Of a stretch of 24,201 nucleotides of DNA, positions 1 to 7,981 are shown piece by piece (within the stretch, counting starts at the first letter, position 1; every line of letters begins with the position of its first letter). The stretch covers positions 1 to 24,201 of the forward strand of contig JAZDKP010000144.1 in NCBI GenBank assembly GCA_043802925.1. Reading direction: 5' to 3'. The notes under the pieces were generated by a model that saw nothing but the letters and a program-made list of their open reading frames with translations, had not been told where the DNA came from and ran no database searches. The translations under genes and the position numbers were made by a program. The stretch is from JAZDKP01 sp043802925 (lineage in GTDB: Bacteria; Fibrobacterota; OXYB2-FULL-49-7; JAEUSG01).

Positions 1-1
1 C

Positions 2-862
2 AGCGAATACCGCTCCATGGGTTCCGGGGTTATCGTCACGGAAAAAGGCCATATCGTTACCAATTACCACGTGGTTGAAAACGCATCCACCATCGAGGTT
101 CACCTGTCAGACGGACGCAAGGCGGCCGCGAAAGTGCTGGGCGCGGATCCCTATACAGACCTTGCGATTATTAAAATTGACGGAAATGGACTGCCCGCTA
201 TTCCTGTGTGTCCTAACGATAGTATCTATATTGGTGAATGGGCCGTGGCCATTGGCAACCCTTTCGGCGCGCTCATTCGCGATAACCAACCCACGGTGAC
301 CGTAGGCGTAGTGGGTGCGGTCGGCCGCGAATTCACCCGCGAAAGCGGCATCAAGTACACGAACATGATTCAGACCGACGCGGCCATCAATCCGGGCAAC
401 AGCGGTGGCGCGCTTGTCAATTGTTTGGGCGAGCTGATTGGCATCAATACCTTCATTATCTCCCCGGGTGGGACCGGCAACATCGGCCTGGGCTTTGCCA
501 TCCCGGCGGGCCGCGCCATGAAGACGCTCAAGGAAATCATTCAGTATGGTAAAATCCGGTCCTTTTATACGGGCATTTCTATCCAGGATATCAATCAGAT
601 TATGGCGCATAGCCTGGGTCTTAAAAGCGCATATGGGGTTATTGTCAACCGGCTCGAAAAAAACAGCCCGGGCGCCCGGGCCGGCCTCAAGGTCGGGGAT
701 ATCATTCTCAAGGTAAACGGAAAAGAGGCGCTGGACGAAGCGACCATCACGGACACGTTCAACCAGTTCCTGCCCGGCGACAGGGTCACGCTCACGGTTT
801 TTCGGGACGGGAACGAAAAGAAGATCGATCTGCTTCTCGAGAGCCGCGAACAGCAAAAATAA
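2..862 (+). CDS. HtrA/DegP-family trypsin-like serine protease, 5' end cut by window
   Basis: Envelope quality-control serine protease/chaperone of the HtrA (DegP/DegQ/DegS) family. The frame is open to the left edge (codons read S-E-Y-R-S before the first Met at 17), so the N-terminus with its signal peptide or membrane anchor lies outside. Counting from the Met at 17, the catalytic triad is complete: His18 in TNYHVV, Asp48 in YTDLAIIKI and Ser129 in NPGNSGGAL. A single PDZ domain fills about residues 185-278 (GVIVNRLEKNSPGARAGLKVGD is its ligand-groove side), and the protein ends shortly after it, so this is the one-PDZ, DegS/HtrA-like architecture. It is convergent with the tRNA gene only 5 bp away, with no terminator between. 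The triad is seen directly; the periplasmic location and proteostasis role are from the family. Confidence 0.93.
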   Translation, partial: SEYRSMGSGVIVTEKGHIVTNYHVVENASTIEVHLSDGRKAAAKVLGADPYTDLAIIKIDGNGLPAIPVCPNDSIYIGEWAVAIGNPFGALIRDNQPTVTVGVVGAVGREFTRESGIKYTNMIQTDAAINPGNSGGALVNCLGELIGINTFIISPGGTGNIGLGFAIPAGRAMKTLKEIIQYGKIRSFYTGISIQDINQIMAHSLGLKSAYGVIVNRLEKNSPGARAGLKVGDIILKVNGKEALDEATITDTFNQFLPGDRVTLTVFRDGNEKKIDLLLESREQQK

Positions 863-867
863 ATAAC

Positions 868-947
868 TGCGGAAGGGGGGATTTGAACCCCCACGGTTTC
901 CCACGAGATCCTAAGTCTCGCGCGTCTGCCAATTCCGCCACTCCCGC
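868..947 (-). tRNA. tRNA-Leu (anticodon UAG)
   Basis: Reading the minus strand, the acceptor arm GCGGGAG pairs with CUUCCGC and is followed by discriminator A. The anticodon stem CGAGA/UCUCG closes the loop CUUAGGA, giving anticodon UAG, which reads CUN leucine codons. The T arm GGGGG-UUCAAAU-CCCCC is intact. The D arm has the usual leucine-type GGAAUUGGCAGAC sequence. The variable arm is short for a class II tRNA (GG-GAAA-CC), giving a total of about 80 nt. The 3' CCA is not encoded (the next bases are GUU), so CCA must be added enzymatically. Confidence 0.95.
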
Positions 948-961
948 GTGGTTTCTTTAAA

Positions 962-1000
962 ATATAAAAAAAAACCCCCGCAGAGTTAGCGGGGATTTTA
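962..1000 (-). terminator. Rho-independent terminator of the sigma factor gene
   Basis: On the minus strand a CCCCGC/GCGGGG stem (arms at 976-981 and 989-994, 7-nt loop AGAGTTA), extendable by A-T pairs, is followed by a run of nine T residues. It sits about 27 bp after the sigma factor stop codon. It also lies only about 15-25 bp upstream of the tRNA-Leu 5' end on the same strand, so the tRNA must rely on read-through or on a promoter overlapping the terminator. A TATATT-like -10 at 961-966 is possible, but no clear -35 is seen. Confidence 0.8.
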
Positions 1001-1026
1001 CCAATAAAAAGAGGGGGTTCTTTATA

Positions 1027-1878
1027 TCAAGCGCAGAAGGCGAGTTCGCAGTTCTGCGTGCTTGCTTTCATCTTCTCTAACGCGCGTTTTTTAATCTGCC
1101 GTACGCGTTCTTTTGAAATCCTCAGTTTTTTACCGATTTGTTCGAGGTTGAATTCCGTCTCCCGGTCGATACCGAAATAATGCCTCACCACTTTCTGTTC
1201 CTGATCATTGAGCGTCTCAATCATGTCCGACACGCTTCGGTGCAGGCCTTCGCGTTCCAGAACATCGTCCGGCGCTTCCGTGTGATCGTCCGGGATAAGA
1301 TCATAAATATTGGCGTCGTTGTCGTCTCCCAAGGGTTCGTCCATAGAGACCCGGTTGCTTCCGAGGGAGAGGATTTGTTCGACCTCTGCGGTTTTGGCCT
1401 CGGATTTACGCGCCACGAAGTCGTAATCGATACGACCGAACTCCTGAAGCGAAAGCTCGGTCATTCTGTTGACCCGTTTGAGCTTGGATTCTTTTTCCGC
1501 GGAAACGCGGACCAAGCGTGATTTTTCGTACAAAGCCTTGATAATGGACTGGCGGATCCACCAGACCGCGTAAGAGATGAATTTGACCGAATAATCCGAA
1601 GGCCGAAACCGTTTCGTGGCCTCGATGAGCCCCAGATTACCTTCATTGATCAACTCGGGCATGGAAAGACCCTGATTCTGGTACTTGACAGAAACACTCA
1701 CGACAAAGCGGAGGTTGGAGGTGATAAGCTTGTCCAGGGCCTTTTTGTCGCCGGTGTCTTTGTACTGGTTGAGAAGTTCGCGTTCTTCTTCGCGCTCAAG
1801 TTTCGGATAAGGACGGATTTCTTTAAGATACTGGTTCACGAAATCCTGGTCATTCCGGAATCGGGATGTAAGTGCCAT
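1027..1878 (-). CDS. rpoD: Sigma-70 family RNA polymerase sigma factor (short RpoD/SigA type)
   Basis: Directs core RNA polymerase to promoters. The 283-aa product begins almost directly with region 1.2 (about residues 10-40) and lacks region 1.1. Region 2 (about 51-120) contains the -10 recognition/melting segment YAVWWIRQSI at 103-112. Region 3 follows, and region 4 (about 215-272) carries the -35 helix-turn-helix LRISKERVRQIKKRALEKM. This short layout matches the primary sigma factor of Bacteroidota/Chlorobi-type bacteria; an RpoS-like alternative sigma factor cannot be excluded. I chose the start at 1878 because AAAAGGAG lies 6 nt upstream of that ATG. The frame is open to 1935, but the extra 19 codons have no ribosome site and do not resemble the family. 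The Cys-containing tail after region 4 is unusual. The gene stands alone, with its own terminator downstream. Confidence 0.93.
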   Translation of the reverse strand: MALTSRFRNDQDFVNQYLKEIRPYPKLEREEERELLNQYKDTGDKKALDKLITSNLRFVVSVSVKYQNQGLSMPELINEGNLGLIEATKRFRPSDYSVKFISYAVWWIRQSIIKALYEKSRLVRVSAEKESKLKRVNRMTELSLQEFGRIDYDFVARKSEAKTAEVEQILSLGSNRVSMDEPLGDDNDANIYDLIPDDHTEAPDDVLEREGLHRSVSDMIETLNDQEQKVVRHYFGIDRETEFNLEQIGKKLRISKERVRQIKKRALEKMKASTQNCELAFCA

Positions 1879-1903
1879 AATAACTCCTTTTAAGTACGCC
1901 ATA

Positions 1904-1935
1904 AATATACGCGATCCCCGTTCTTTTTGTGTCAC
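1904..1935 (-). promoter_or_regulatory. Candidate promoter for the sigma factor gene
   Basis: On the minus strand a TATATT -10-like hexamer (1904-1909) lies 26 bp upstream of the chosen start codon. A GTGACA -35-like hexamer (1930-1935) lies upstream with a long 20-bp spacer. The 164 bp between this gene and the lptC end are AT-rich, as expected for a promoter region, and hold no other recognisable feature. The spacer is longer than optimal, so this is only a candidate. Confidence 0.35.
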
Positions 1936-2042
1936 AGCATTGTAATGAACCCGTAATTTTTAAAAGAAAAAAGCAGAAATACTATAACAAGGAGTCATCA
2001 AAGAAAAATAACACAACCTGTGGGGGATAAGAAGAAAGGAAA

Positions 2043-2594
2043 TTATCGGATAGGAGCGTTCATATCGTTGATTTTGGCCTTCACATTGTGTAAAATCCGC
2101 CATTCCGAGAGGTTCGTGTTTGCTGTGAAACCCGTTCCAGTGTAAATATCACCCTCGCTGGTCATCATTTCCACCAGCCGATCCGAGAAGACTTTGTCTG
2201 TTTTTTTATGCCAGGAGATGGCGGAGGTGGTCACTTGCTTGCCGTCATAGGTTGATATTTTTACGTTACCCGTGGCAATCAGCGTGTCAAACGCGCTGGA
2301 AATATGGCCGGAATCGGAGCGGAGGTGCGACTCGCCTTGTGGCGTGAAATAGATGATCTCCACGGGGTTCAGGTAGATATGACCGCCCTTACGAAATTTG
2401 ACAAGGTGACTTGTTTTCAGGGTCCAGAGCTTTTTGTTCTTTTCTGTGAGCGACATCGTGGTTCGGTCCATAAATTCCTGCACCGGCAGGTTGTCGTTGT
2501 CGATAACGAGCTCGTTTGCCGCTGGTTTTTTATCACCGCAGGCGCAGAACAGCAGGGCCGCTGCCAGGAAAAGGGTCAGGGTCTTGATTTCCAT
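2043..2594 (-). CDS. lptC: LptC-like LPS export lipoprotein
   Basis: Predicted LptC/YrbK-family component of the Lpt bridge, which passes lipopolysaccharide from the inner-membrane LptBFG transporter toward LptA and the outer membrane. The 183-aa product starts with an N-terminal hydrophobic segment (TLTLFLAAALLFCAC) ending in a slightly non-canonical lipobox (FCAC), so it may be lipid-anchored rather than a bitopic protein as in E. coli. The rest is a beta-rich LptC domain with the pattern of repeated strands HIYLNPVEIIYF, HLRSDSGHIS, DTLIATGNVKIST and DKVFSDRLVEMMT. I prefer the ATG at 2594 over that at 2615 because it places the signal directly at the N-terminus. It overlaps the 3' end of the upstream acyltransferase gene by 19 bp, which suggests translational coupling. 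It is the last gene of the long operon; no lptA or lptB follows in the window. Confidence 0.82.
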   Translation of the reverse strand: MEIKTLTLFLAAALLFCACGDKKPAANELVIDNDNLPVQEFMDRTTMSLTEKNKKLWTLKTSHLVKFRKGGHIYLNPVEIIYFTPQGESHLRSDSGHISSAFDTLIATGNVKISTYDGKQVTTSAISWHKKTDKVFSDRLVEMMTSEGDIYTGTGFTANTNLSEWRILHNVKAKINDMNAPIR

Positions 2595-3478
2595 CGTTCG
2601 TGCATCCAGATCCATTGGCCGGGATCGCGGCGGATCATTTCTTCCAAAATGAAATTATATTGACGCATGGCATCCGAGATTTTTTCTTCTTCGTTCGCGC
2701 CGGACGGGATGATTTCAGGATGGACTGTTACTTGCTGGCAGCCGTCTGCGGCCCGGACAGTGAAGATGGGCACCAGCGGAACCCCCCGGCGGATGCCAAG
2801 CTTGAAAGGGCCTGAAGGTGTTTTGGCCGGTTGGCCGAAGAAATCGATGAAACGGCTTTCAACCCGTGTGTCCAGATCGCACAGTACTCCGAAGCCCCCA
2901 CCTTCCTTCAGGTTTTTATAAATTTCCTTAAGGCCCTGTCCGCGTTCGACGTAAGAGACATTAAACGTTTTCCGGCTCTCCACAATGATGTCATTCAGCC
3001 GCGGATCATAAAGTTTGGCGCCCAGTACAATCATTGGATAGCCAAGAAGCGCAAAACGGGGTGGCATCATTTCAAAACAGCCCATGTGGGCCGTTAGAAA
3101 AATGATCCCTTTTTTATTTTCCAGGAACGGGCGGGTATGCTCGAGGCCCGTGATACGCATGATACTTTCTGCCCGTGTACGCAGAAGGGACGGCATGAGT
3201 ACCGCATCCACCAGATTCTGCGCGATATTGCTGAATACGCGACGGCCGATTTCATCCCGTGCTTTGGCTGATAGGGAAGCGCCGTAAGCCTGTTGGAGAT
3301 TCGCGTGGATTTTCCGGCGTTCATTTGCGGCCAGACAATAACCTGTTGCGGCGAGGAGCCGGGCGAGGAGCAGTGACGCAGGCCGGGGCAGGAGTTTTAC
3401 GACGACCATCAAGAAAACCACGGCCCGGAAAATGAGCCCGTTCTTAATGCGCTTGCCAAGCGGTTTTTTGTCACTCAT
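2576..3478 (-). CDS. LpxL/HtrB-family lipid A (Kdo2-lipid IVA) acyltransferase
   Basis: Lysophospholipid acyltransferase-type enzyme that adds a secondary acyl chain to lipid A at the inner-membrane inner face. The 300-aa protein (usual LpxL/LpxM length is about 300-320) has a hydrophobic N-terminal helix (about residues 13-32). The HX4(D/E) catalytic motif is His131-MGCF-Glu136. The family segment FFGQPAKTPSGPFKLG is followed by the C-terminal WIWMHERWKSRP, typical of HtrB proteins. I chose the start at 3478 because GGAAG sits just upstream and the start overlaps the preceding gene's stop by 8 bp; an in-frame extension to 3547 would overlap that gene much further. It is coupled to lptC downstream, so lipid A maturation and LPS export are co-expressed. 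The exact acylation step cannot be told from sequence. Confidence 0.9.
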   Translation of the reverse strand: MSDKKPLGKRIKNGLIFRAVVFLMVVVKLLPRPASLLLARLLAATGYCLAANERRKIHANLQQAYGASLSAKARDEIGRRVFSNIAQNLVDAVLMPSLLRTRAESIMRITGLEHTRPFLENKKGIIFLTAHMGCFEMMPPRFALLGYPMIVLGAKLYDPRLNDIIVESRKTFNVSYVERGQGLKEIYKNLKEGGGFGVLCDLDTRVESRFIDFFGQPAKTPSGPFKLGIRRGVPLVPIFTVRAADGCQQVTVHPEIIPSGANEEEKISDAMRQYNFILEEMIRRDPGQWIWMHERWKSRP

Positions 3479-4367
3479 AAATAAGCGCTTCCAGAACATT
3501 GCCCACCTGTCCGAGGCTCTGCGCCGAACATTTGTCGGGCGTGTCACTTATCGTATGCCAGTAAGGGTAGTCAAGGTCAATCAGGTCCACGGCGGGAATG
3601 CCTTTTTCAATCAAGGGAACGTGGTCGTCGTAAATTGCGTAACCCGTCCGGTCCACAAAGGCGGAACAACCTTGTGCCGCAGCCAGGGACCAGATTTGGT
3701 CCATCACTATCGGGGCGTTTGCCTGTGAACGCTGCTCACGCCGGATGGAAAGATCCCGGTCCCCTATCATATCAATCAGCACCGCGTACGTGTAATCGGA
3801 AGGCCGCGCGGATTTTGCGAAATGTTTGGAGCCGAGGCACCAGCCTTCGGGGTTGGTTTCCGTGCCATAGTCTTCGCCATCGAAAAAGATAATCTCCACG
3901 CTTTTTTCCGGAGGCCGGGAGGAAAGAAGGCCGCATAATTCCAAGAGTACAGCCGTACCGCTCGCACCATCATTGGCTCCGAGCACGGGAAGCGAACGGT
4001 TCGAGGCAATGGGATCGCGGTCGGCCCAGGGACGGCAGTCCCAATGCGCGCAAAACAGGATTCGTTTTTGGGATTGGCCTTTGAAAAGGACATGAAAATT
4101 GGTGAGTGCGAGCGTCTTTTTACGGTGCGTATCATTCCAGGTGAAATTCACACGCCGGTATTCGCCTTTGATGCGGTGAAGAGAGGTTTCGAGCCAGTCC
4201 TTTGCGGCCTTGTGGCCATTGGAATTGGGTTCGCGCGTGCCTAAATTGCACTGCTGCCGGAGATAACCAAAGGCGCGTTCCGCGTCAAACGTCTGCGGCA
4301 GGACCGCAACCGGGAATAAAAAAAGGAGCGTCCCTGTCAGGATGGCTCCCTTTGCGGATGTTGTCAT
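3471..4367 (-). CDS. Secreted M28-family zinc enzyme, glutaminyl-peptide cyclotransferase-like
   Basis: 298-aa exported protein with an N-terminal signal-like hydrophobic stretch (about residues 5-24). The M28 metal/catalytic positions are visible: HWD (His108, Asp110), ANDGASG (Asp133), FFDGED (Glu165/Asp166), MIGD (Asp203) and YWHTISDTPD (His271). The DDHVPLIEKGIPAVDLI segment with a downstream W-H-T is characteristic of the glutaminyl cyclase branch of M28, which forms N-terminal pyroglutamate, rather than of classical aminopeptidases. By family this would act in the periplasm on exported proteins or peptides. The gene lies 14 bp after the dksA-like stop and overlaps the acyltransferase start by 8 bp, so it is part of the operon. 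Whether it is a cyclase or a peptidase must be assayed. Confidence 0.85.
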   Translation of the reverse strand: MTTSAKGAILTGTLLFLFPVAVLPQTFDAERAFGYLRQQCNLGTREPNSNGHKAAKDWLETSLHRIKGEYRRVNFTWNDTHRKKTLALTNFHVLFKGQSQKRILFCAHWDCRPWADRDPIASNRSLPVLGANDGASGTAVLLELCGLLSSRPPEKSVEIIFFDGEDYGTETNPEGWCLGSKHFAKSARPSDYTYAVLIDMIGDRDLSIRREQRSQANAPIVMDQIWSLAAAQGCSAFVDRTGYAIYDDHVPLIEKGIPAVDLIDLDYPYWHTISDTPDKCSAQSLGQVGNVLEALIYE

Positions 4368-4381
4368 AAAGCGTCAGGCGC

Positions 4382-4771
4382 TTATTCGAGGCTCTTGCGT
4401 TTTTTTTCTTCTTCCTTCAATTTGCACTTGATGCAGAGGCGGGCATGGGGCACGGCCTTGAGCCGCTCAAAATCAATTTCTTCCGTGCATTCCTGGCAGA
4501 GGCCGTAATCCTTTTCTTTGACACGGATGAGCGCCTCTTCCAGGTGGTGGAGGAAGCGGCCTTCGCGGGAAGCCATGTGGAAGGCCTTTTCGCGTTCCTG
4601 AAAGTCCGTGGCTTGGTCGGCCAGGTGGTAGGAATAGGCGGAAATGTCGCCGGAGGCCTCGCGGGAGGTGGTGTTGAAGGTGGATTCTTCGATCAGCCCC
4701 AGCTCCTTGAGCAACGTTTCGCGCTTTTCGAGGAGGAGCTTTTCAAATGATTTTCTGTCTTTCTGGTTCAT
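4382..4771 (-). CDS. DksA/TraR-type C4 zinc-finger protein
   Basis: 129-aa protein with a long charged alpha-helical N-terminal part (about residues 1-85, likely coiled coil). A C-terminal CX2C-X17-CX2C zinc finger follows (Cys92, Cys95, Cys113, Cys116), and the tail is basic. DksA proteins bind RNA polymerase in the secondary channel and, with ppGpp, adjust rRNA and amino-acid promoter activity. Shorter homologues next to ileS (for example Bacillus YlyA) have related roles. AAAGGAAC precedes the ATG. The position 35 bp downstream of ileS matches a common ileS-dksA arrangement. The coiled-coil tip acidic residues typical of canonical DksA cannot be assigned with certainty, so a general regulatory name is safer. 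Confidence 0.88.
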   Translation of the reverse strand: MNQKDRKSFEKLLLEKRETLLKELGLIEESTFNTTSREASGDISAYSYHLADQATDFQEREKAFHMASREGRFLHHLEEALIRVKEKDYGLCQECTEEIDFERLKAVPHARLCIKCKLKEEEKKRKSLE

Positions 4772-4806
4772 TCGCGTTCCTTTTATTCCGTTGTGGTCTA
4801 GTAAAT

Positions 4807-7800
4807 TTATGTTTTTATACGGCGGATTGCAACAGTAATGTTTTCACCGTCAATGTCCGTTTCCTTGACAGAGGCATCTATCGCGGCGGATCCCCGTATC
4901 ACAGAGGCGGCCAGGGTCTCCTGTTTTAAGAAAGTGCAGAAAGGGCCGGTGAACAGGGCGGCCATCCGTTCGTTGTTTGTCTGGAACACGACCGCGATGC
5001 GGTCCTCTTTGTCAAAATCAAGTTCTTTGCGGAAAGTGTTGATGCGGTTCTTGAGTTCCAAGGCGTAACTTTCGTCCAGAAGCGTGTCAGTGACTTTCGG
5101 GTTAATCCCGACAGTGATGCCGTCCCGGGTTTCGAGGACGCTGTCGTCCTTGGCCTGGCGATCCAGCACGACCTCTGCGAGCGAGACTTCCTGGTCGAGG
5201 ATGCGCACAACGCCTCCTTTTTCCAGGGCGGCCACGGCGTTGGCATCGAGTTTTGCGATGGCTTCGGCCGCGTCCTTCATCCGTGGCCCGAATTTTTTAC
5301 CGAGTTGGCGGAAATTGGCTTTGACCGTGACGGAAACCAGTCCAGCCGCATCCTCAAGCCAGCGGATCTCCTTGATGTTCAGCTCCTCCAGTATCAGCGC
5401 GGCATAGGTCTTGAGGGCGATGAGGCGTGATTTGTCCGCAACCACGCTCATTGTGGAAAGGGGCTGGCGGAGTTTCAGGGTGTGCTTGGCGCGCAGGAAG
5501 TTACCCAAGCCCACCACGGTGCGGACGTCGGCCATCCGTTTTTCGAGCCCGGGATTGATGAGGGACTCGTCGACCACGGGGTAATCGCAGAGATGCACGG
5601 ATCCGGGCGCGCCGGGAACGCGGCCCACGGCGAGGTTACGGTACATTTCCTCGGAGATGAAAGGCAGGATGGGAGCCAGCACCTTGGAGAAGGTAAGCAA
5701 TACGGTGTAAAGAGTCGCGTGGCATTCCTTTTTCAATTGCGGGTTTTCCGTGGCATTTGACCAGAAGCGCGAACGGCTCCGCCGGATGTACCAGTTGGTC
5801 AGATTTTCGATGAAATCCACCACCGCGGGCACGACTTTGTAAAGGTTGTAAGACTCCATCTGGAGGTTGACTTCCTTGACAAGGCTTTGCATGACCGAGA
5901 GGATCCAGCGATCCAGTTCGTTGTCGCTGCAGGCGCCGCTATCTACGGCTGGGTCCCACTTGTCGGTCACCGCGTATTCGATGAAAAAGTTGTAGGCGTT
6001 CCAGAGCGGGATGATGACGGACTTGAGGATCTCCCGGATGCCGGGCTCGGAAAACTTCATTTCCTCGGCGCGGACCACGGGGGAGTCAATAAGGTACATG
6101 CGCAGGGCGTCGGCGCCGTGGGTCTCCATCACGTATTCGGGTGCGGGATAGTTTTTCAGCCGTTTGCTCATTTTTTTGCCGTCTTCAGCCAGGATGAGCC
6201 CGCTCACGATGATATTCTTGATAGGGGGCTTGTCAAACAACAGCGTGGAAAGCACGAGCAGGGTGTAAAACCAACCCCGGGTCTGGTCCAGGCTTTCGGC
6301 GATAAAGTCCGCGGGAAAAGCGGCGTCAAAGCCCGCCTTATTTTCAAACGGATAATGGCACTGACCATAGGGCATGGCGCCGGATTCGAACCAGCAGTCA
6401 AAGACCTCGGAAATGCGCTTCATCATTCCGGCGCACCCTTTTTTTGTGCATGGGAAGGTCACGGGGTCAATATAATGCTTGTGAATATCCGTGATTTTTG
6501 AATTGGAAAGCGTTTCCAGTTCCGCGATGGACCCTACGCAATGACGGTGGCCGCAGACCGGGCACTCCCAGATTGGAATACAGCTGCCCCAGAAACGGTT
6601 GCGGCTGAAGTTCCAGTCCTTGGCATCTTTCAACCAGTTGCCGAAACGCTTGGAACCCACATATTCAGGGACCCAGTGGATTTGTTCATTGTTGCGCGCA
6701 AGCGCATCGCGCAGGTCTTCGATGCGGATGTACCAGGCGTCAATAGCGCGGTAGATAAGCGGAGTGTCGGAACGGTCGCAGAAGGGATAGCTGTGGACAA
6801 TGGTGCTCTGGTGGACGAGTTTTTCCTCCTCCTTCAGTTTGCGGATGATGGCCTTGTCCGCTTCCTTGCAGTGCTGTCCCTGGAAGTCAGGCACCCCCGC
6901 CGTGAAGCAGGCGCCATCATCGAGTGGGTCCGCGAGCGCGATGTTTTCGGCTGTGCACACACGGTAGTCGTCTTCACCATAAGCCGGCGCCATGTGTACC
7001 AGGCCCGTGCCGTCTTCGGTGGTCACAAAAGCATCGTTCAGCACGCGGAAGGCGTTGGCCCGGTCTTTAAAATAGGGGAAGAGCGGTTCATAGCTCATTC
7101 CATAAAGCGCGTTTCCCTTCATTCGCTCCATGATTTCATAATCCGCAGCGTTTTTATAATGCGCGGCAAGGCGCGCTTCGGCCAGGTAATAAAAAACGCC
7201 TGTGATATTGTCGCGAATCTTCACATAGTCAATATCCGGCCCCACGCATACGCCCAGGTTTCCGGGGAGCGTCCAGGGGGTGGTCGTCCAGCAGAGCAGG
7301 TATTCGTCAACGCGGCCGATGAGTTTAAAACGGATGGTAATCGAAGGGTCCTGCACATCTTTGTAGTTGGCATTGGCTTCAAAATTGGACAGCGGCGTGG
7401 TCAGCGCCCAGCTGTAAGGCATTACCCGGTGCGCCCGGTAGATGCGGCCCTTGTCCCAAATCTGCCGGAAGACCCACCAGACCGATTCCATGAATGAGCG
7501 GTCCATGGTTTTATAATTATTGTCAAAGTCAACCCACCGGCCGCTGCGGCGCACGGTTTCGCGCCAGGCGTCCACATATTTCATGACCAGGGAACGACAC
7601 TGTTCGTTGAAAACATTCACCCCTTTTTTCAGGATTTCGGGCGTGCCTTTTAAGCCCAGTTCATCCTGCGCGAGTTTTTCGATGGGAAGCCCGTGGCAGT
7701 CCCAACCGAACCGGCGTTCAACATAGCGTCCGCGCATGGTCCAATAGCGTGGAATAATATCCTTGATGGTGCCGGGCAGGAGGTGGCCGTAGTGGGGAAG

Positions 7801-7956
7801 GCCCGTAGCAAAGGGCGGGCCGTCATAGAACACGAATGGTTTTTTATTGCGGGTCTTTTCCAGGCTTTTTTCGAAGGTCCGGTCTTTTTCCCAGAAGGCG
7901 AGGATCTCCTTTTCGATGTCCGGAAAGGTTTTTTTCTTATCCAGTTTTTTAAACAT
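4807..7956 (-). CDS. ileS: Isoleucyl-tRNA synthetase (IleRS)
   Basis: Class I aminoacyl-tRNA synthetase charging tRNA-Ile in the cytoplasm. The 1049-aa product has the HIGH signature as HYGH at residues 55-58 (in TGLPHYGHLLPG) and the KMSKS signature as KMSKR at 595-599. The editing (CP1) domain lies between them, with the FVTTEDGTGLVHMAPAYGEDD segment. An anticodon-binding domain follows (SSNRWILS-type region near residues 660-800), then a long C-terminal domain. The HYGH form and the C-terminal layout without the terminal zinc finger fit the eukaryote-like IleRS2 type rather than the E. coli IleRS1 type. IleRS2 enzymes are often less sensitive to mupirocin. The start at 7956 gives the normal family N-terminus (MFKKLDKKKTFPDIEKEI) with AAGGAT upstream; 60 further in-frame upstream codons are not family-like. 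The gene starts 25 bp after the punA stop. Confidence 0.96.
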   Translation of the reverse strand: MFKKLDKKKTFPDIEKEILAFWEKDRTFEKSLEKTRNKKPFVFYDGPPFATGLPHYGHLLPGTIKDIIPRYWTMRGRYVERRFGWDCHGLPIEKLAQDELGLKGTPEILKKGVNVFNEQCRSLVMKYVDAWRETVRRSGRWVDFDNNYKTMDRSFMESVWWVFRQIWDKGRIYRAHRVMPYSWALTTPLSNFEANANYKDVQDPSITIRFKLIGRVDEYLLCWTTTPWTLPGNLGVCVGPDIDYVKIRDNITGVFYYLAEARLAAHYKNAADYEIMERMKGNALYGMSYEPLFPYFKDRANAFRVLNDAFVTTEDGTGLVHMAPAYGEDDYRVCTAENIALADPLDDGACFTAGVPDFQGQHCKEADKAIIRKLKEEEKLVHQSTIVHSYPFCDRSDTPLIYRAIDAWYIRIEDLRDALARNNEQIHWVPEYVGSKRFGNWLKDAKDWNFSRNRFWGSCIPIWECPVCGHRHCVGSIAELETLSNSKITDIHKHYIDPVTFPCTKKGCAGMMKRISEVFDCWFESGAMPYGQCHYPFENKAGFDAAFPADFIAESLDQTRGWFYTLLVLSTLLFDKPPIKNIIVSGLILAEDGKKMSKRLKNYPAPEYVMETHGADALRMYLIDSPVVRAEEMKFSEPGIREILKSVIIPLWNAYNFFIEYAVTDKWDPAVDSGACSDNELDRWILSVMQSLVKEVNLQMESYNLYKVVPAVVDFIENLTNWYIRRSRSRFWSNATENPQLKKECHATLYTVLLTFSKVLAPILPFISEEMYRNLAVGRVPGAPGSVHLCDYPVVDESLINPGLEKRMADVRTVVGLGNFLRAKHTLKLRQPLSTMSVVADKSRLIALKTYAALILEELNIKEIRWLEDAAGLVSVTVKANFRQLGKKFGPRMKDAAEAIAKLDANAVAALEKGGVVRILDQEVSLAEVVLDRQAKDDSVLETRDGITVGINPKVTDTLLDESYALELKNRINTFRKELDFDKEDRIAVVFQTNNERMAALFTGPFCTFLKQETLAASVIRGSAAIDASVKETDIDGENITVAIRRIKT

Positions 7957-7981
7957 ATTCCAATTGTATCCTTCGTGTTTT

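Noticed and set aside
107..904. 265-codon minus-strand open frame opposite the HtrA gene
   Set aside because: Antisense to a well-conserved protease with its full catalytic triad, runs into the tRNA gene, and has no recognisable domain; GC-rich codon bias leaves such frames open.
6541..7497. 318-codon plus-strand open frame inside ileS
   Set aside because: Antisense to the catalytic core of ileS, low-complexity composition typical of a shadow frame, no ribosome site or domain.
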